From assembly GCA_012295275.1 (NCBI GenBank), contig CM022679.1, positions 19,534,342-19,598,341 on the forward strand: DNA of 64,000 bases, read 5' to 3'. Shown in pieces: positions 26,659 through 33,224 of the stretch (positions are counted from its first letter, which is position 1; every line of letters starts with the position of its first letter). This DNA comes from Chrysomallon squamiferum. Its lineage: Eukaryota; Mollusca; Gastropoda; Neomphalida; Peltospiridae. The notes under the pieces are model-generated. The model did no database searches. It had not been told where the DNA came from and worked only from the letters and a program-made list of their open reading frames with translations. The translations under genes were made by a program, and so were the position numbers.

Positions 26659-26979
26659 ACACAATTTTTATTATTATTTCTTTTTTTACAGTGAATAAAT
26701 AATTTTATACAAATTATACATCCAGGAAGCTTTGCAAACAGCATTATCGACATACTAAATAAATAAATGTAAATAATTAACTTGTATTTAAAATACATTA
26801 TAATATTAATTGTGATATCTGTTAATATTACTGATAACTAAATATAGTATTCTTACACATATACAGATTATGTAGACAAACAAATAATATAGAAATGACT
26901 TACTGTATATTGCCTGTTTACTTGGACTGATGGAACATGTAACTAGCAGCACTAGCCACACTGTCTGAGACAAAGACAT
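1..26979 (-). CDS. Giant LDLa-cadherin, protocadherin-15/Cad99C-like N-terminus (5' part; runs off the window)
   Basis: Probable single-pass adhesion receptor; only the N-terminal ectodomain is in the window and no membrane segment is reached. I chained 43 coding exons, all in compatible phase: 26904-26979, 25794-25982, 24430-24510, then 23757 down to 1 as itemised below; the sum is 6,593 nt. Order: signal peptide, one LDLa domain with six Cys, then about 19 cadherin repeats. EC1-3 carry features I recall from PCDH15: a long EC1, VSELMPVGITIF at the start of EC2, and TDGDDQGPVF followed by a Cys pair at EC2/EC3. EC4-EC8 keep mostly canonical linkers (IDVNDNRPTF, ITDINDNNPVF). EC9-EC19 use two phase-0 exons each and an RN linker. 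PCDH15 has 11 EC repeats and no LDLa that I know of, so this is a lineage-specific relative rather than a certain orthologue. Exon structure is very secure; family naming is moderate. Confidence 0.9.
540..680. repeat. (AAT)n followed by (TG)n microsatellites
   Basis: About 54 bp of AAT units and then about 75 bp of interrupted TG, immediately intronic to the donor of the exon ending at 687. Minus-strand CA repeats this close to a donor can affect splicing; that is an inference. Confidence 0.95.
687..872 (-). CDS. Cadherin gene, EC18 exon B and EC19 start
   Basis: A 62-codon phase-0 exon: LRVQASDNGVPPKTNT, linker TITINRNLGPPSF, ending FATDPDST. Its donor abuts a (TG)n tract. Confidence 0.93.
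1433..1561 (-). CDS. Cadherin gene, EC18 exon A
   Basis: A 43-codon phase-0 exon: NTFEKITYSVLDDGS, then NNGNIRLTQSLSKATD. Confidence 0.93.
1885..2035. repeat. 19-20 bp A/T tandem repeat
   Basis: About seven near-identical copies of AATAATTATTTAAAATTAC / AATAATTATTTAAAACTGC in the intron after the EC17 exon ending at 2075. Confidence 0.9.
2075..2266 (-). CDS. Cadherin gene, EC17 exon B and EC18 start
   Basis: A 64-codon phase-0 exon: VVVRIEDQGTPAKTAT, linker NINVIRNDHSPYW, ending ARDNDPV. Donor GTT|GTTAGT; three bases earlier (CCT|GTTGTT) is possible. Confidence 0.92.
2659..2790 (-). CDS. Cadherin gene, EC17 exon A
   Basis: A 44-codon phase-0 exon: NPYNLPRYTVVGNGTAPTYF, then ITGDIRLKASLLRDS. 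A decayed copy of part of this exon lies near 30.4 kb. Confidence 0.93.
3366..3566 (-). CDS. Cadherin gene, EC16 exon B and EC17 start
   Basis: A 67-codon phase-0 exon: ITVQAKDGGSPPKSAY, linker RVTVDRNLARPVL, ending IATDADLS. Confidence 0.93.
4093..4218 (-). CDS. Cadherin gene, EC16 exon A
   Basis: A 42-codon phase-0 exon: NPYNVVSYEIITQSLPRFTI, then NTGQIKLTQGISTDS. Confidence 0.93.
4274..4327. repeat. (TA)n microsatellite
   Basis: Two near-pure TA tracts separated by a single phase change; intronic. Confidence 0.95.
4689..4880 (-). CDS. Cadherin gene, EC15 exon B and EC16 start
   Basis: A 64-codon phase-0 exon: LYVKAEDMGKRPFTSS, linker ITVVRNMHTPQF, ending VSASDADTQ. Confidence 0.93.
5194..5328 (-). 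CDS. Cadherin gene, EC15 exon A
   Basis: A 45-codon phase-0 exon: APDNQFFFSATGTPA, then GVVTTIQDLRLDTS. Donor ACG|GTCAGT. Confidence 0.92.
5742..5927 (-). CDS. Cadherin gene, EC14 exon B and EC15 start
   Basis: A 62-codon phase-0 exon: INLQAADNGNPSLTAS, linker ITFNRNVYPPVI, ending RAYDNDTS. Confidence 0.93.
6217..6372 (-). CDS. Cadherin gene, EC14 exon A
   Basis: A 52-codon phase-0 exon: TEFNQVSYSIVGPVSAK, then GIIQPLNAAAAQTLD. Confidence 0.92.
6578..6775 (-). CDS. Cadherin gene, EC13 exon B and EC14 start
   Basis: A 66-codon phase-0 exon: MKVRAFDGGSPSLTSV, linker TIEVFRNNHAPVF, ending LATDTDTD. Confidence 0.94.
7046..7186 (-). CDS. Cadherin gene, EC13 exon A
   Basis: A 47-codon phase-0 exon: PPNNVVNYKLIADPAVERFF, then GIIRILRPLSLAAD. 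Confidence 0.93.
7615..7812 (-). CDS. Cadherin gene, EC12 exon B and EC13 start
   Basis: A 66-codon phase-0 exon: LRIVARDTETVGVSSR, linker VIVTVTRNFLKPTW, ending VKATDNDPQ. Confidence 0.93.
7868..7926. repeat. (ATT)n microsatellite
   Basis: About 19 ATT units, intronic to the cadherin gene. Confidence 0.95.
8179..8310 (-). CDS. Cadherin gene, EC12 exon A
   Basis: A 44-codon phase-0 exon: PRFKTIRYTLIGDGEGPTFF, then PQTGQVQLVKSLAE. Confidence 0.92.
8590..8787 (-). CDS. Cadherin gene, EC11 exon B and EC12 start
   Basis: A 66-codon phase-0 exon: MTVDVRDKGLPNPRLA, linker ISVIRNSQSPLF, ending VTATDSDQE. Confidence 0.93.
9006..9137 (-). CDS. Cadherin gene, EC11 exon A
   Basis: A 44-codon phase-0 exon: KPNNELAYSITSD, FQIDAQGNIKLYRSPALDR. 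Confidence 0.93.
9439..9618 (-). CDS. Cadherin gene, EC10 exon B and EC11 start
   Basis: A 60-codon phase-0 exon: LRIIATDGGGLKAT, linker TINVNRNLHSPLL, ending IFATDNDLN. Confidence 0.93.
9690..9990. repeat. Degenerate AGT/AGC-rich repeat tract
   Basis: An interrupted run of GTAGTAG/ATAGTAG/GCAGTAG words filling the intron between the exons at 9439-9618 and 10462-10605. No exon is seen within. Confidence 0.75.
10462..10605 (-). CDS. Cadherin gene, EC10 exon A
   Basis: A 48-codon phase-0 exon: APFNQLTYTLDGDIAAMDYF, then TVDRDRFLPMQYL. Confidence 0.92.
10944..11126 (-). CDS. Cadherin gene, EC9 exon B and EC10 start
   Basis: A 61-codon phase-0 exon: MNITAEDGGNPKLTAV, first RN-type linker TVNVDRNTAPVF, ending VSATDSDTS. 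Confidence 0.93.
11574..11723 (-). CDS. Cadherin gene, EC9 exon A
   Basis: A 50-codon phase-0 exon: GTLNSQITFNLDKNSI, then NPNDGRLVLSKPFTTDTLP. The DRE position reads TDT. Confidence 0.92.
12262..12384 (-). CDS. Cadherin gene, EC8 end and EC9 start
   Basis: A 41-codon phase-0 exon with DINDSPPQIF, the last DxND-type linker before the RN-type repeats; ends LGATDRDKP. Confidence 0.93.
12841..13056 (-). CDS. Cadherin gene, EC8 core
   Basis: A 72-codon phase-0 exon: AEDLDTQKDISYEI, TINRFTGQITTAKALDYE, then ATVTVNVV. Confidence 0.94.
13552..13798 (-). CDS. Cadherin gene, EC7 end and EC8 start (GC donor)
   Basis: Phase 2 in, phase 0 out. Contains VIDYETKKQYKFFVYATD, linker VNDVQDNIPLF and EC8 start SVKEGVAGLPVVKVT. 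Its 3' end has a GC donor (ACG|GCAAGT). The only nearby GT (AAA|GTCACG) would delete the conserved VT before AEDLD. Confidence 0.9.
14073..14152 (-). CDS. Cadherin gene, EC7 DxD exon
   Basis: Phase 0 in, phase 2 out. ASDSDQPNTPNSQLTYSI. Donor CC|GTAAGT. Confidence 0.92.
14516..14659 (-). CDS. Cadherin gene, EC6 end and EC7 start
   Basis: A 48-codon phase-0 exon with the canonical linker ITDINDNNPVF, then YTFTVTEGQSPPVDVGSVQ. Confidence 0.94.
14842..14929 (-). CDS. Cadherin gene, EC6 with DRE motif
   Basis: Phase 2 in, phase 0 out. RLDRESIPEYNLTITVRD is a textbook DRE-containing cadherin strand pair. Confidence 0.93.
15308..15393 (-). CDS. Cadherin gene, EC6 short exon
   Basis: Phase 0 in, phase 2 out; VIDDDKVLTFSIENV. 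Donor GA|GTAAGT. Confidence 0.88.
15803..15929 (-). CDS. Cadherin gene, EC5 end and EC6 start
   Basis: Phase 2 in, phase 0 out. The linker ILDIVTAGNKSPNI has lost the DxNDN motif. Then YTVYVSEGIDLNRQIFTTP. Confidence 0.9.
16371..16558 (-). CDS. Cadherin gene, EC5 core
   Basis: Phase 0 in, phase 2 out. IQATDADSNPNNVITYTI carries the DxD motif; ends ISATDGGTPAL. Confidence 0.93.
17090..17248 (-). CDS. Cadherin gene, EC4 end and EC5 start
   Basis: A 53-codon phase-0 exon with a canonical calcium linker, VIDVNDNRPTF. Confidence 0.93.
17860..17997 (-). CDS. Cadherin gene, EC4 middle
   Basis: A 46-codon phase-0 exon: YTYEVIGTTAFKVDTDGFL, then LDYDAGQKTYTFQ. Phase-0 splice into the next exon. Confidence 0.92.
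18085..18142. repeat. (GACA)n then (CA)n
   Basis: About ten GACA units passing directly into CA units, intronic between the exons at 17997 and 18208. Confidence 0.95.
18208..18420 (-). CDS. Cadherin gene, EC3 end and EC4 start
   Basis: A 71-codon phase-0 exon: ATETGPTSG, linker KVVAANNFPPTV lacking DxNDN, then LQLVVTDQDV. Confidence 0.92.
18789..18937 (-). CDS. Cadherin gene, EC3 second part
   Basis: Phase 1 in, phase 0 out. Begins TPAGLITKFNPLQS and ends NNEFEIVIR. Donor CGG|GTTGGT is weak by consensus but keeps the IRATE strand intact. Confidence 0.88.
19128..19192. repeat. (CA)n microsatellite, interrupted
   Basis: CA repeats broken by TGCACATG words, beside the 30-bp minisatellite in the same intron. 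Confidence 0.9.
19285..20375. repeat. 30-bp minisatellite, about 36 copies, in a cadherin intron
   Basis: Unit TGTATATACTGCTTACAGAT plus GAGTGTGGGG, with variants (TACAGG, GAGAGTGG, CTTATAG) and occasional one-base length changes. Because 30 is divisible by 3 the array is open in several frames and mimics a VYILLTDECG repeat protein; I do not regard this as coding because it lies in an intron between in-phase exons. On the gene strand every unit with CTTACAG presents CTGTAAGC, a 5' splice-site-like word. Confidence 0.97.
20426..20537 (-). CDS. Cadherin gene, EC3 first part
   Basis: Phase 0 in, phase 1 out. Encodes TIAARDQDSLNYPISFTIEQ. Donor AAA|GTATGT. A 30-bp minisatellite fills most of the following intron. 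Confidence 0.9.
20755..21180. repeat. Degenerate tandem repeat of about 37 bp
   Basis: About ten diverged copies of ACTATCAAATATAACAAAGT followed by GTAAAAATAATCTAC, in the intron between the exons at 20537 and 21412. No splice-like word stands out. Confidence 0.88.
21412..21588 (-). CDS. Cadherin gene, EC2 end and start of EC3 with Cys-pair insert
   Basis: A 59-codon phase-0 exon. The linker is ITDGDDQGPVF rather than DxNDN, followed by a loop with two Cys (SGCRL, PPVCF). The same DGDD-GP-F plus Cys pair is a hallmark I associate with PCDH15/Cad99C EC2-EC3. Confidence 0.92.
21886..22014 (-). CDS. Cadherin gene, EC2 middle
   Basis: A 43-codon phase-0 exon with the strand containing SETLDFEAVN and the F-strand FYIVRIQAA. 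Donor GCT|GTAAGT. Confidence 0.92.
22181..22288 (-). CDS. Cadherin gene, EC2 first part
   Basis: A 36-codon phase-0 exon, LMPVGITIFRSVSSTDLD. The VSE-LMPVGITIF junction matches my memory of PCDH15 EC2 (VNELTPVGTTIF). Confidence 0.92.
22509..22601 (-). CDS. Cadherin gene, EC1 end and start of EC2
   Basis: A 31-codon phase-0 exon with the canonical linker VDLNDNAPQF followed by the EC2 start PYATTVSE. Confidence 0.93.
22997..23074 (-). CDS. Cadherin gene, EC1 middle
   Basis: A 26-codon phase-0 exon, GQFPAANDDINSVEYELIC, containing the F-strand of EC1. Donor AGT|GTAAGT. Confidence 0.9.
23165..23750. repeat. 35-bp minisatellite starting at a splice donor, about 16 copies
   Basis: Unit TTATAATAATTTTCTTATTT plus ACATCTAATACTGGT. 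On the gene strand each unit holds TTAGATGTAAATAAG. The real donor of the exon ending at 23757 reads AGAGATGTAAGTG, and the array begins within a few bases of it, so the unit looks derived from the exon-intron junction. Confidence 0.95.
23757..23935 (-). CDS. Cadherin gene, EC1 first part
   Basis: Enters in phase 1, leaves in phase 0. Starts NPARYTVNLPFSSVIES and ends KPIDRD, the DRD/DRE calcium motif, split from the next exon at donor GAT|GTAAGT. A 35-bp minisatellite starts right after this donor. Confidence 0.9.
24430..24510 (-). CDS. Cadherin gene, linker exon between LDLa and EC1
   Basis: An 81-nt phase 1-1 exon, recognised by a strong acceptor (TTATTTTCAG) and donor ACA|GTAATT. It reads TCEKFTQEVATSQIN and continues in an acidic, Thr-rich linker. 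It joins LDLa to EC1 in frame. The alternative of skipping it also keeps frame, so it could be a cassette exon. Confidence 0.8.
25794..25982 (-). CDS. Cadherin gene, LDL-receptor class A domain exon
   Basis: Phase 1-1 exon. Six Cys with LDLa spacing: YNC, FQC, DGTC, HCDG, QQCPDGS and FSC. The usual acidic calcium site (CDGxxDCxDGSDE) is altered: Q precedes the fifth Cys and H replaces the D of SDE, so calcium binding may be weak. An LDLa domain between signal peptide and EC1 is not part of vertebrate PCDH15 as I know it. Confidence 0.92.
26112..26161. repeat. (AC)n microsatellite
   Basis: About 24 AC units in the intron between signal-peptide and LDLa exons. Confidence 0.95.
26612..26657. 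repeat. (TG)n microsatellite
   Basis: About 22 TG units in the same intron as the AC tract 450 bp away, in opposite orientation; the pair can form an imperfect inverted repeat. Confidence 0.95.
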
Positions 26980-27014
26980 GGCTGTGTGGCAGTCTGTGTG
27001 TCTTAGTCAAACTT
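26904..27014 (-). CDS. Cadherin gene, first coding exon (signal peptide)
   Basis: Coding from the ATG at 26979; the 35 nt above it are 5' UTR after an acceptor. Encodes a signal peptide, MSLSQTVWLVLLVTCS, and a few residues more. Donor ACA|GTAAGT, phase 1. Confidence 0.9.
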
Positions 27015-27059
27015 CTACAGATAGAAAAATTATAAATACTGAATATGACAAATACAAGA

Positions 27060-28620
27060 GTTTTGTGTGCATTTAAAGTCTTTTTTCTTAATGTATCTCA
27101 CTGACACACACAAACACCCCATACACATGCATATATGACACACACACACACACACAAATATCATGGTCTTTAATAAATTACTTATGTTACACAGACTGGA
27201 CATGAAATAGCCAAGGGGGAACACTGTGGATATTTGATCCAGAAGCCTATCTCACCTCAGTATTTCAGCTTCTTCCTGGATATATAAAAAAAAGATCTAA
27301 GAAAGCATTAAAAATGTGAAGGGATCTAAAAGGTTACTGAGTAATATAAAGCAGAAAAACACACCTTTATGTGTGTTGCATCTGTGAGATTTGCATTAAC
27401 ACTCTATAGAATGGAATAAAAGAGATACAATAAAACCACACCTTTGTCCACAAAGAAACAGTGATCAGCATTTAAAATAAATGTTCACTGTTGTAACAGT
27501 GTGTAACAGACTACAGAGCTGACCTCATGGTTTAATATATAATACTTTTACAGTGTTTAAAATAAAAGTTCTTTCCTTGATTTATCTATTTCATGTGTAT
27601 CTATATATGTGTGTGCCTGAATGTATGTACATATGTAGGTAGGTAGATATGTATGTGTATATATCTGAAAATATTATGTTTGTGTGTATGTATTAATTTT
27701 TATGGATATGATTTCTGAGTATAGGTACATAAGGGTTGAAAATAAATGTATGTATGTCATCTAACCTGATTATTACCAAGTAACTGTCAAAAAACATAAA
27801 TTAATACTTTTTGCAAAAAGCCCAAGAAAAAACATTTAAAATATTATAGCAGCATTTTCAGTGAAGCGTATACACATATTCTATTTTTTTTTTGTCATCG
27901 TTAATATGATACGTGTGTATTTAATGTTGTCTCTCATACAGTTTAGTGAGAAGAATTTACAACTACTTAAATAATATTTTTTATGAGTGATCTGCATCTG
28001 TGTTGAACATTTGGGTATGTGCGTCTGTAGTTATGTGTGTATGTGATTGTATGATAATGTTTAACTGACTCAGTGACTGTCTCTCACTGTAAGTATCTAT
28101 GGAAGTGCACAATACATAAATATATAAGTATAAAATATAAATTGATTGAAACATATTTTTACAGATATAAACTTATTTTCATTATATTTGATTTTATACT
28201 AGATATATCATAATACTCTTGAGTGAAAGGGAAATGCAAACTAATGTGTCAGAAAAGCAAACTTTGACAGAAACTGTACCAAAGGTATTTTTCACATTTT
28301 AGTGAAAGCCAGATAGATTCCAAGTGTAAAAACAAAATAAATAAATAATTTGAAAATCATAAATTTTTTTAAAATGTAATATATTTATTTTCACCTATCT
28401 CATATATTCACTGCCATATAATAACAGTTTTGTTTACTGTTAAAAAAATAAAAAAATATATAAATAAACAATAATAAGTATTCATAATAAATATATTTTA
28501 CTTGTTATTGAAAAGTTCGCTTTACACAAAATTCGAGGTCATGTCATCTGCATATCTCGAACAATTCTGGCGATGAAATAAAAACAACAAATAAAATATT
28601 AAAAATAAAACGATTATAAA
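27060..28620. other. Probable intron 1 of the cadherin gene
   Basis: A/T-rich, with short (CA)n at 27133-27156 and TGTA words near 27620-27700. No coding exon recognised. A minus-strand GAG|GTGAGA at about 27255 could mark an optional UTR exon. Confidence 0.5.
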
Positions 28621-28625
28621 CATAC

Positions 28626-28790
28626 CTCCTTTGCGCCGTGTTAGTTCAGATCAACTGCATTAAATCCAATAAATGATACTGGTTTCTTGGTAAGAAGAAA
28701 AATCACTTGCAATGTCAAACCGGCACCACGCCTTTTGATACAGGTTCTGATTTGTCGCTGGATATACCCTCCTATACCAACAATAGCTGG
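28626..28790 (-). other. Putative 5' untranslated first exon of the cadherin gene
   Basis: On the minus strand a strong donor (GGAG|GTATGT) ends at 28626. The coding first exon begins at an acceptor (CTATCTGTAG|AAG) at 27014, 35 nt before the ATG, so an upstream non-coding exon is required. This stretch is less AT-rich than its surroundings. The transcription start is not visible; the upper boundary is a guess. Confidence 0.5.
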
Positions 28791-28960
28791 TAGTGCCCGT
28801 TATTTTGAATAGCTTTCAATGGTCCGGTATTATTTTGCTCAAATCGCCAATATGGTTGGGTAACACCTCCATCTTTGCAAAAAGCGCCATGCAGACGCTA
28901 AGAATAACAGCCAATAAAACAGCAACGAGAGCGAAAATGTAATACATAGTATGTGTTAGT
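28740..28960 (-). promoter_or_regulatory. Probable promoter region of the cadherin gene
   Basis: A locally higher-GC stretch with several CpGs lies directly upstream of the putative first exon, in a background that is otherwise almost pure A/T. A GGGTATATCC element could act as a TATA-like box, but I see no decisive core motif. The call rests on position and composition only. Confidence 0.35.
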
Positions 28961-29174
28961 CAGAGTTGTTATGAATGTCGAATTCATTCATAATGTAATG
29001 TGACAAAAATCGAAAACATCGTCACGGATAGTAATATGTGACTACTTTCTGGCATCTCTAGTTAGTTATTTATAGCGAAACTTTGAATTAATATATATAA
29101 CTATAAAATAAATTCAAACATTTGTCGAACTGAAACTTTTTATTTCTGCAGTTTAAATAGCCTATTCGAAAAAC

Positions 29175-29215
<41 letters not shown>

Positions 29216-29957
29216 CAATGAATAAATAAATTTAAAATTAAATTCTTGCTAGATATGGTTAAAAACATTCATGTTAAATACCCGGTAAAAAAAAAATAAT
29301 TTTCTTAAAAGTCAAAAAAAAAACAACATTTATTTATTTATTTATATAAAAGAGCAAAACTGAAAAAATTTTCGTGACAAATATTTGTATCCAGTTTCAG
29401 TCTAATTATGTAAAAACAACAACAGTAAATAACAATAAACGACATATATATATTAGTAAATTTTAAATAATTGATCGGATATAATTACTTTTATAGATTT
29501 GATTTTAAAAATGAAATGATAACAAATAAATAAATAAAATTAAAAAGTTAAACACTATCGGTCGGCAACAAAAAAATAAAAGAAAAAACAAACAAGCAAA
29601 AAATTAAAAAGCAGGAAGATAAAAAAGAATGAAAGAGGGGAAAAAGGGAATCTAAGAAAGAAAAAGAAAAAAGCTTGCGATTATTATGCCCTATATAATT
29701 CTGTTTGTAAAAATAAATCACAATGTCGGAGAGAGACCTGTGTAAACAACTACCCACTTTCTACTGTGTGCAGAAATGTTCCGATGTTCTCAAATATAAA
29801 TAACTGTATCAAAAATGCATATGAAAATGATAATCAGAATATAAACTTAAAAATTATTAAATTTACTACTTATCTTCGATATGTTAAAAGTAGAGAGACA
29901 CTAACTTTCGTAAAATCTAGGATTGCATATATCTTTTTAAATGTACAAAGATTTTAC

Positions 29958-29988
<31 letters not shown>

Positions 29989-30340
29989 CGACCTATATAT
30001 TCTACATAACATTGTTTTTATTAAGCGTATAGTTAAATATAAAACCATCTAAAACTTCTCATTTTACGAAGAATAGCTGGTATTGTTATTCCTTTGTTAC
30101 CCTTATTTATAAACTAGTGATAGTCTGAGTTTAAAATAAATGATGTAAGCTGGCTGATCCCATACTAAAGTCGTTGTTACATGCAAACAAGCCAACGTTA
30201 ATAACCTGTAAGAAATATTTCCTCTTTATTTTCAGTTACAATAATAAGAACCTTTAACTAAAGCACTGATATTCATAGTGCTTCTGGTAGTGTGTCATTA
30301 TTCTGGTGTTTTGTAATAAAAGATAGCAAGGGTAGTGCAT
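28961..30340. other. Intergenic A/T-rich stretch, no gene seen
   Basis: Contains (AAT)n at 29179-29212 and (TA)n at 29955-29985 with A-rich tracts. Two short open frames (29548-29757 minus, 29766-30032 plus) are low-complexity and have no supporting splice context. Confidence 0.6.
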
Positions 30341-30344
30341 AATA

Positions 30345-30800
30345 GTAAAATTCATACAGTCTCGATGTGATTATCTTGTAGAATTAATGCATTCAAACCA
30401 TTATCACCTGTGGTAGAGTCAGGTTAGAAATATGTTGGTGCTATGGCTGATATAGTTGCAGTTTTTGCTGCTGTACCTCAGTCTTCATTCCTAACCACAA
30501 TCTTCAGCTTAATGCAATTATAATACCAAACTATTGTCAAACTTTTGCTTTAAGATTGGAAAAGAAAGATGCACAAAAACAATTAAAATTCAGAACATTA
30601 GTAAGCTTTATAGTTATTACACAATTTTGGAGCATTATTGTATTGTGTAGGTTACTAAGTATAATTATTTAGAATAGTTGTAGTGTAAATTCACAACATT
30701 ATTAATAAATAATAATATCCCAAGTCACACAAACACACACACAAACAAATATGTGTACAATAATTAAATTATGAAAAACAGTTCAAGAAGAATGATTCTG
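30345..30800 (-). pseudogene. Rearranged decayed copy of cadherin exons 2659-2790 and 2075-2266
   Basis: Plus-strand text at about 30350-30445 resembles 2640-2755 (CATACAGT, TTATCACCTGTGGTAGAGTC, TGTTGGTGCT). It switches directly at GCTGATATAGTTGCAGTTTT to text resembling 2209-2266 and then follows the adjacent intron to about 2540 (GATTGGAAAAGAAAGATGCAC; AGCATTATTGTATTGTGTAG). The order is rearranged relative to the gene and the frame is broken. It lies upstream of the gene's promoter, about 28 kb from its source. Confidence 0.8.
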
Positions 30801-30879
30801 ATCTACATAATAGTCTGGCAGACAAAGACCATAATTGTGTTTAACCTTATTTTGGAGTCTAAAGGGTTTTTCAGTGTAG

Positions 30880-31140
30880 AAAATTGATGTTTAGGGCATA
30901 TATTTTGAGAAACTGCCAGGTGACATCTTCTCATCCTTGAGCAGTTTGTGGTAGGAGGCCAAATCCAAGATGGCCATCAGCAAATCTATTTTCCTCATAT
31001 CTTCATAACTAGACTGGATAGAAGCATGAACAAAAGATTGTTTTAATGTTTTCAGGCATGAATAATTTAATGCAGCTATGACTTGTTGTTGTTGCAATAA
31101 AACAAAAAGAACTAAAGATGGCAACACAAAAGGATGAAGA
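30880..31140. other. Unassigned stretch with a 78-codon minus-strand frame
   Basis: The frame at 30891-31127 is open but not recognised; the text includes AAGATGGCCATC-like words often seen in transposon ends. I see no splice sites that join it to anything. Function unknown. Confidence 0.3.
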
Positions 31141-31759
31141 TATGGCTGTTTTAAGTCTGTGTTGGTCTTTTAATAAAGGCTAATAAGGTATAGGCTACTA
31201 ACAATAGGTAAATAAAAATAATTAATTATTGAATTGTGCAAACAACAGTCTACAATTATAATTATGACATCAAATTATTGTCAGAATTCTACTCTAAAAC
31301 GAATGCATAAAAGAAGTCTGAAAATATTTTGGTGTCCTTTTTCTACAATGGTGTACTTTCTTAAAAACTGTACTGCCTCAACAGTTACATTTTAATCATT
31401 TAATTCCATTCTAATTTTAAAACATAAAAGTTACAAATTTATATGTATTTTCTATATACTTATTATTGTTGTTGTTGTTGTTGTTGTTATTCTTCTTCTT
31501 CTTCTTCTTATTATTATTATTAAGAAAATGTAATATTTCTCTGATGTGTAGATTATTATATTTATTTATTTATAAAATAATAAGCGACACCGAGTGTTTT
31601 GTGAAATGATGGGCATTGTAACCTCTGATTCTGCCTAAATCACAACTGTGTCGGAAAGTTCATAATCGGATTTTAATTTTTTGAAATTGGCATCTAAGTT
31701 TTTTAAATGAAATTTGTTATTTATGTATATATTCCAATTTATTTTATTTTGATGAACCA

Positions 31760-32490
31760 TCAATGTAATCTGTTATGACATGTATTTTTTGTCCATGTCC
31801 ATATTTGTCACATTTAAATGTCAGAATAAAGGTATTTGTTGGTACTTGTGACTAGATCTTCGCAAAATTCTTCCTAATATCTTCAAGATCCCTAACCAAA
31901 TCACTCCTTTTGATTCGGTGTTGTGTGTGGACCAACTATAATAAATTTGCCATTTAAGTAAATTTTTGGAATGATTCTCTGTTGAGCATTCTACCACCAA
32001 TGAATCATTCCTTGGTTTCTTAGCATTTTTAGGCTCACTGGCCAAGCCTTGGAGCCCCTTCTGTATCATAAAAGGTGATAGTTTTTTCAAGGCTTCATCA
32101 TCAGCAGACACAATGAGAAACGTCAGCCAGGTTTTAGAAGAAATACATTTTGATTTCTTCACAATATTTGAACTCTCTTCATCAGAAAATGATGATCCAA
32201 TAACCACAGTGTGGACTCTTTTCAGTGTTCCATCGGAACTTGAGTCATAACTGAGTAATTTAAGTTCATCAACCATGACCCCACCAGACACCGAGTCCAA
32301 AAAGAGGAACCACCCCGAAGAGCAATTATATAGATCTTCAGTATACCCATCCTTTTCCACAACTGACAAATTTTCATCACATTTATGTCCATGGTCAAAA
32401 ATGTATTTATGTTGATTTTTATCTATCAAAAGCTGAGTAACGTTGTCTTCTTCCAGCCCTAAGTTCAAATCATGCTGTAGAGGACGCTGA
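31760..32490 (-). pseudogene. ORF1 (gag-like) fragment of a non-LTR retrotransposon, frameshifted
   Basis: The 215-codon frame at 31821-32468 contains WLTFLIVSADDEALKKLSPF, then IQKGLQGLASEPKNAKKPRN and SLVVECSTENHSKNLL. The LSPFxIQKGxxG...EPKxxKKxRxxSLxVE pattern is one I know from ORF1-like proteins of mollusc and cnidarian non-LTR elements; that is from memory. After SKGVIW the frame shifts: the expected continuation (RDLEDIRKNFAKI, stop, TNTFILTFKC) sits in another frame. No reverse transcriptase follows, so it is a dead fragment. Confidence 0.75.
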
Positions 32491-32495
32491 TCACC

Positions 32496-32606
32496 TGCCT
32501 GATAAATTCCTTCACACTGGTGCCCATCTATTCCCCAGTGACAATGGAAATGAATTCACAGCAGAACTAAAATTGTGTGACTCAGGCTGGTTATCATCCA
32601 TGATTT
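32496..32606 (+). pseudogene. Possible retroelement integrase scrap
   Basis: The plus strand reads LHTGAHLFPSDNGNEFTAEL, then KLCDSGWLSSMI and a stop. SDNGxEFTA resembles the second Asp motif of DDE integrases in Gypsy-type elements. It is short and has no flanking integrase text, so chance cannot be excluded. Confidence 0.35.
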
Positions 32607-33224
32607 GAGTTTACATAAAGTGTTACATTAAGATTCAAGTGGTGTGGTATTACAGATAGCACTTTAGTCATTTTATATAATGCCTGGTCATGATTTTCAG
32701 TTATTTTGTTAAGTGGCTGGAATTTTCAACTATTTTGTTTATTTCGTGGTTGTGTCTGACTCATTTGTTTGAGTATTTGCATAATGACTGATTTCAAAGA
32801 TTGATCGTAATATACATACAATCAAATCATACTCAAGATAAAAAAATAAAATGGGTTAACTAATATTCAATGACATCCGAGGGGCTTTTGTTTTTTAATT
32901 TTTAATTATTAGTATTATATATATATATTTTTTTAATTTATTATTATTATTTTTTGTTTATTCAAACAACGGTATGTAAAATTAAAAAGAATTCAAAAAT
33001 TGCAAAAAATAGATTTTAATGCATTAAGTACATCGAATGATAAAAGTGGAAAAAGACAAAAACCTGTTATAGCCAAAGATAAAATATATTTCAAAACTAA
33101 ATAAAGAGTAATAATTGGCCAAAGAAACTTGTTCTCAACTCCTTTACAAAAATGTTAATATTTATGATATTTTGCAGAATTTTTGTATTCCTGGCAAAGT
33201 GGGGAAATGTCAGTGAAAGAGGGC

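Noticed and set aside
31821-32468. Host gene of 215 codons
   Set aside because: The LSPF...IQKG...EPK...KKxR signature and the frameshift mark it as a retrotransposon ORF1 fragment.
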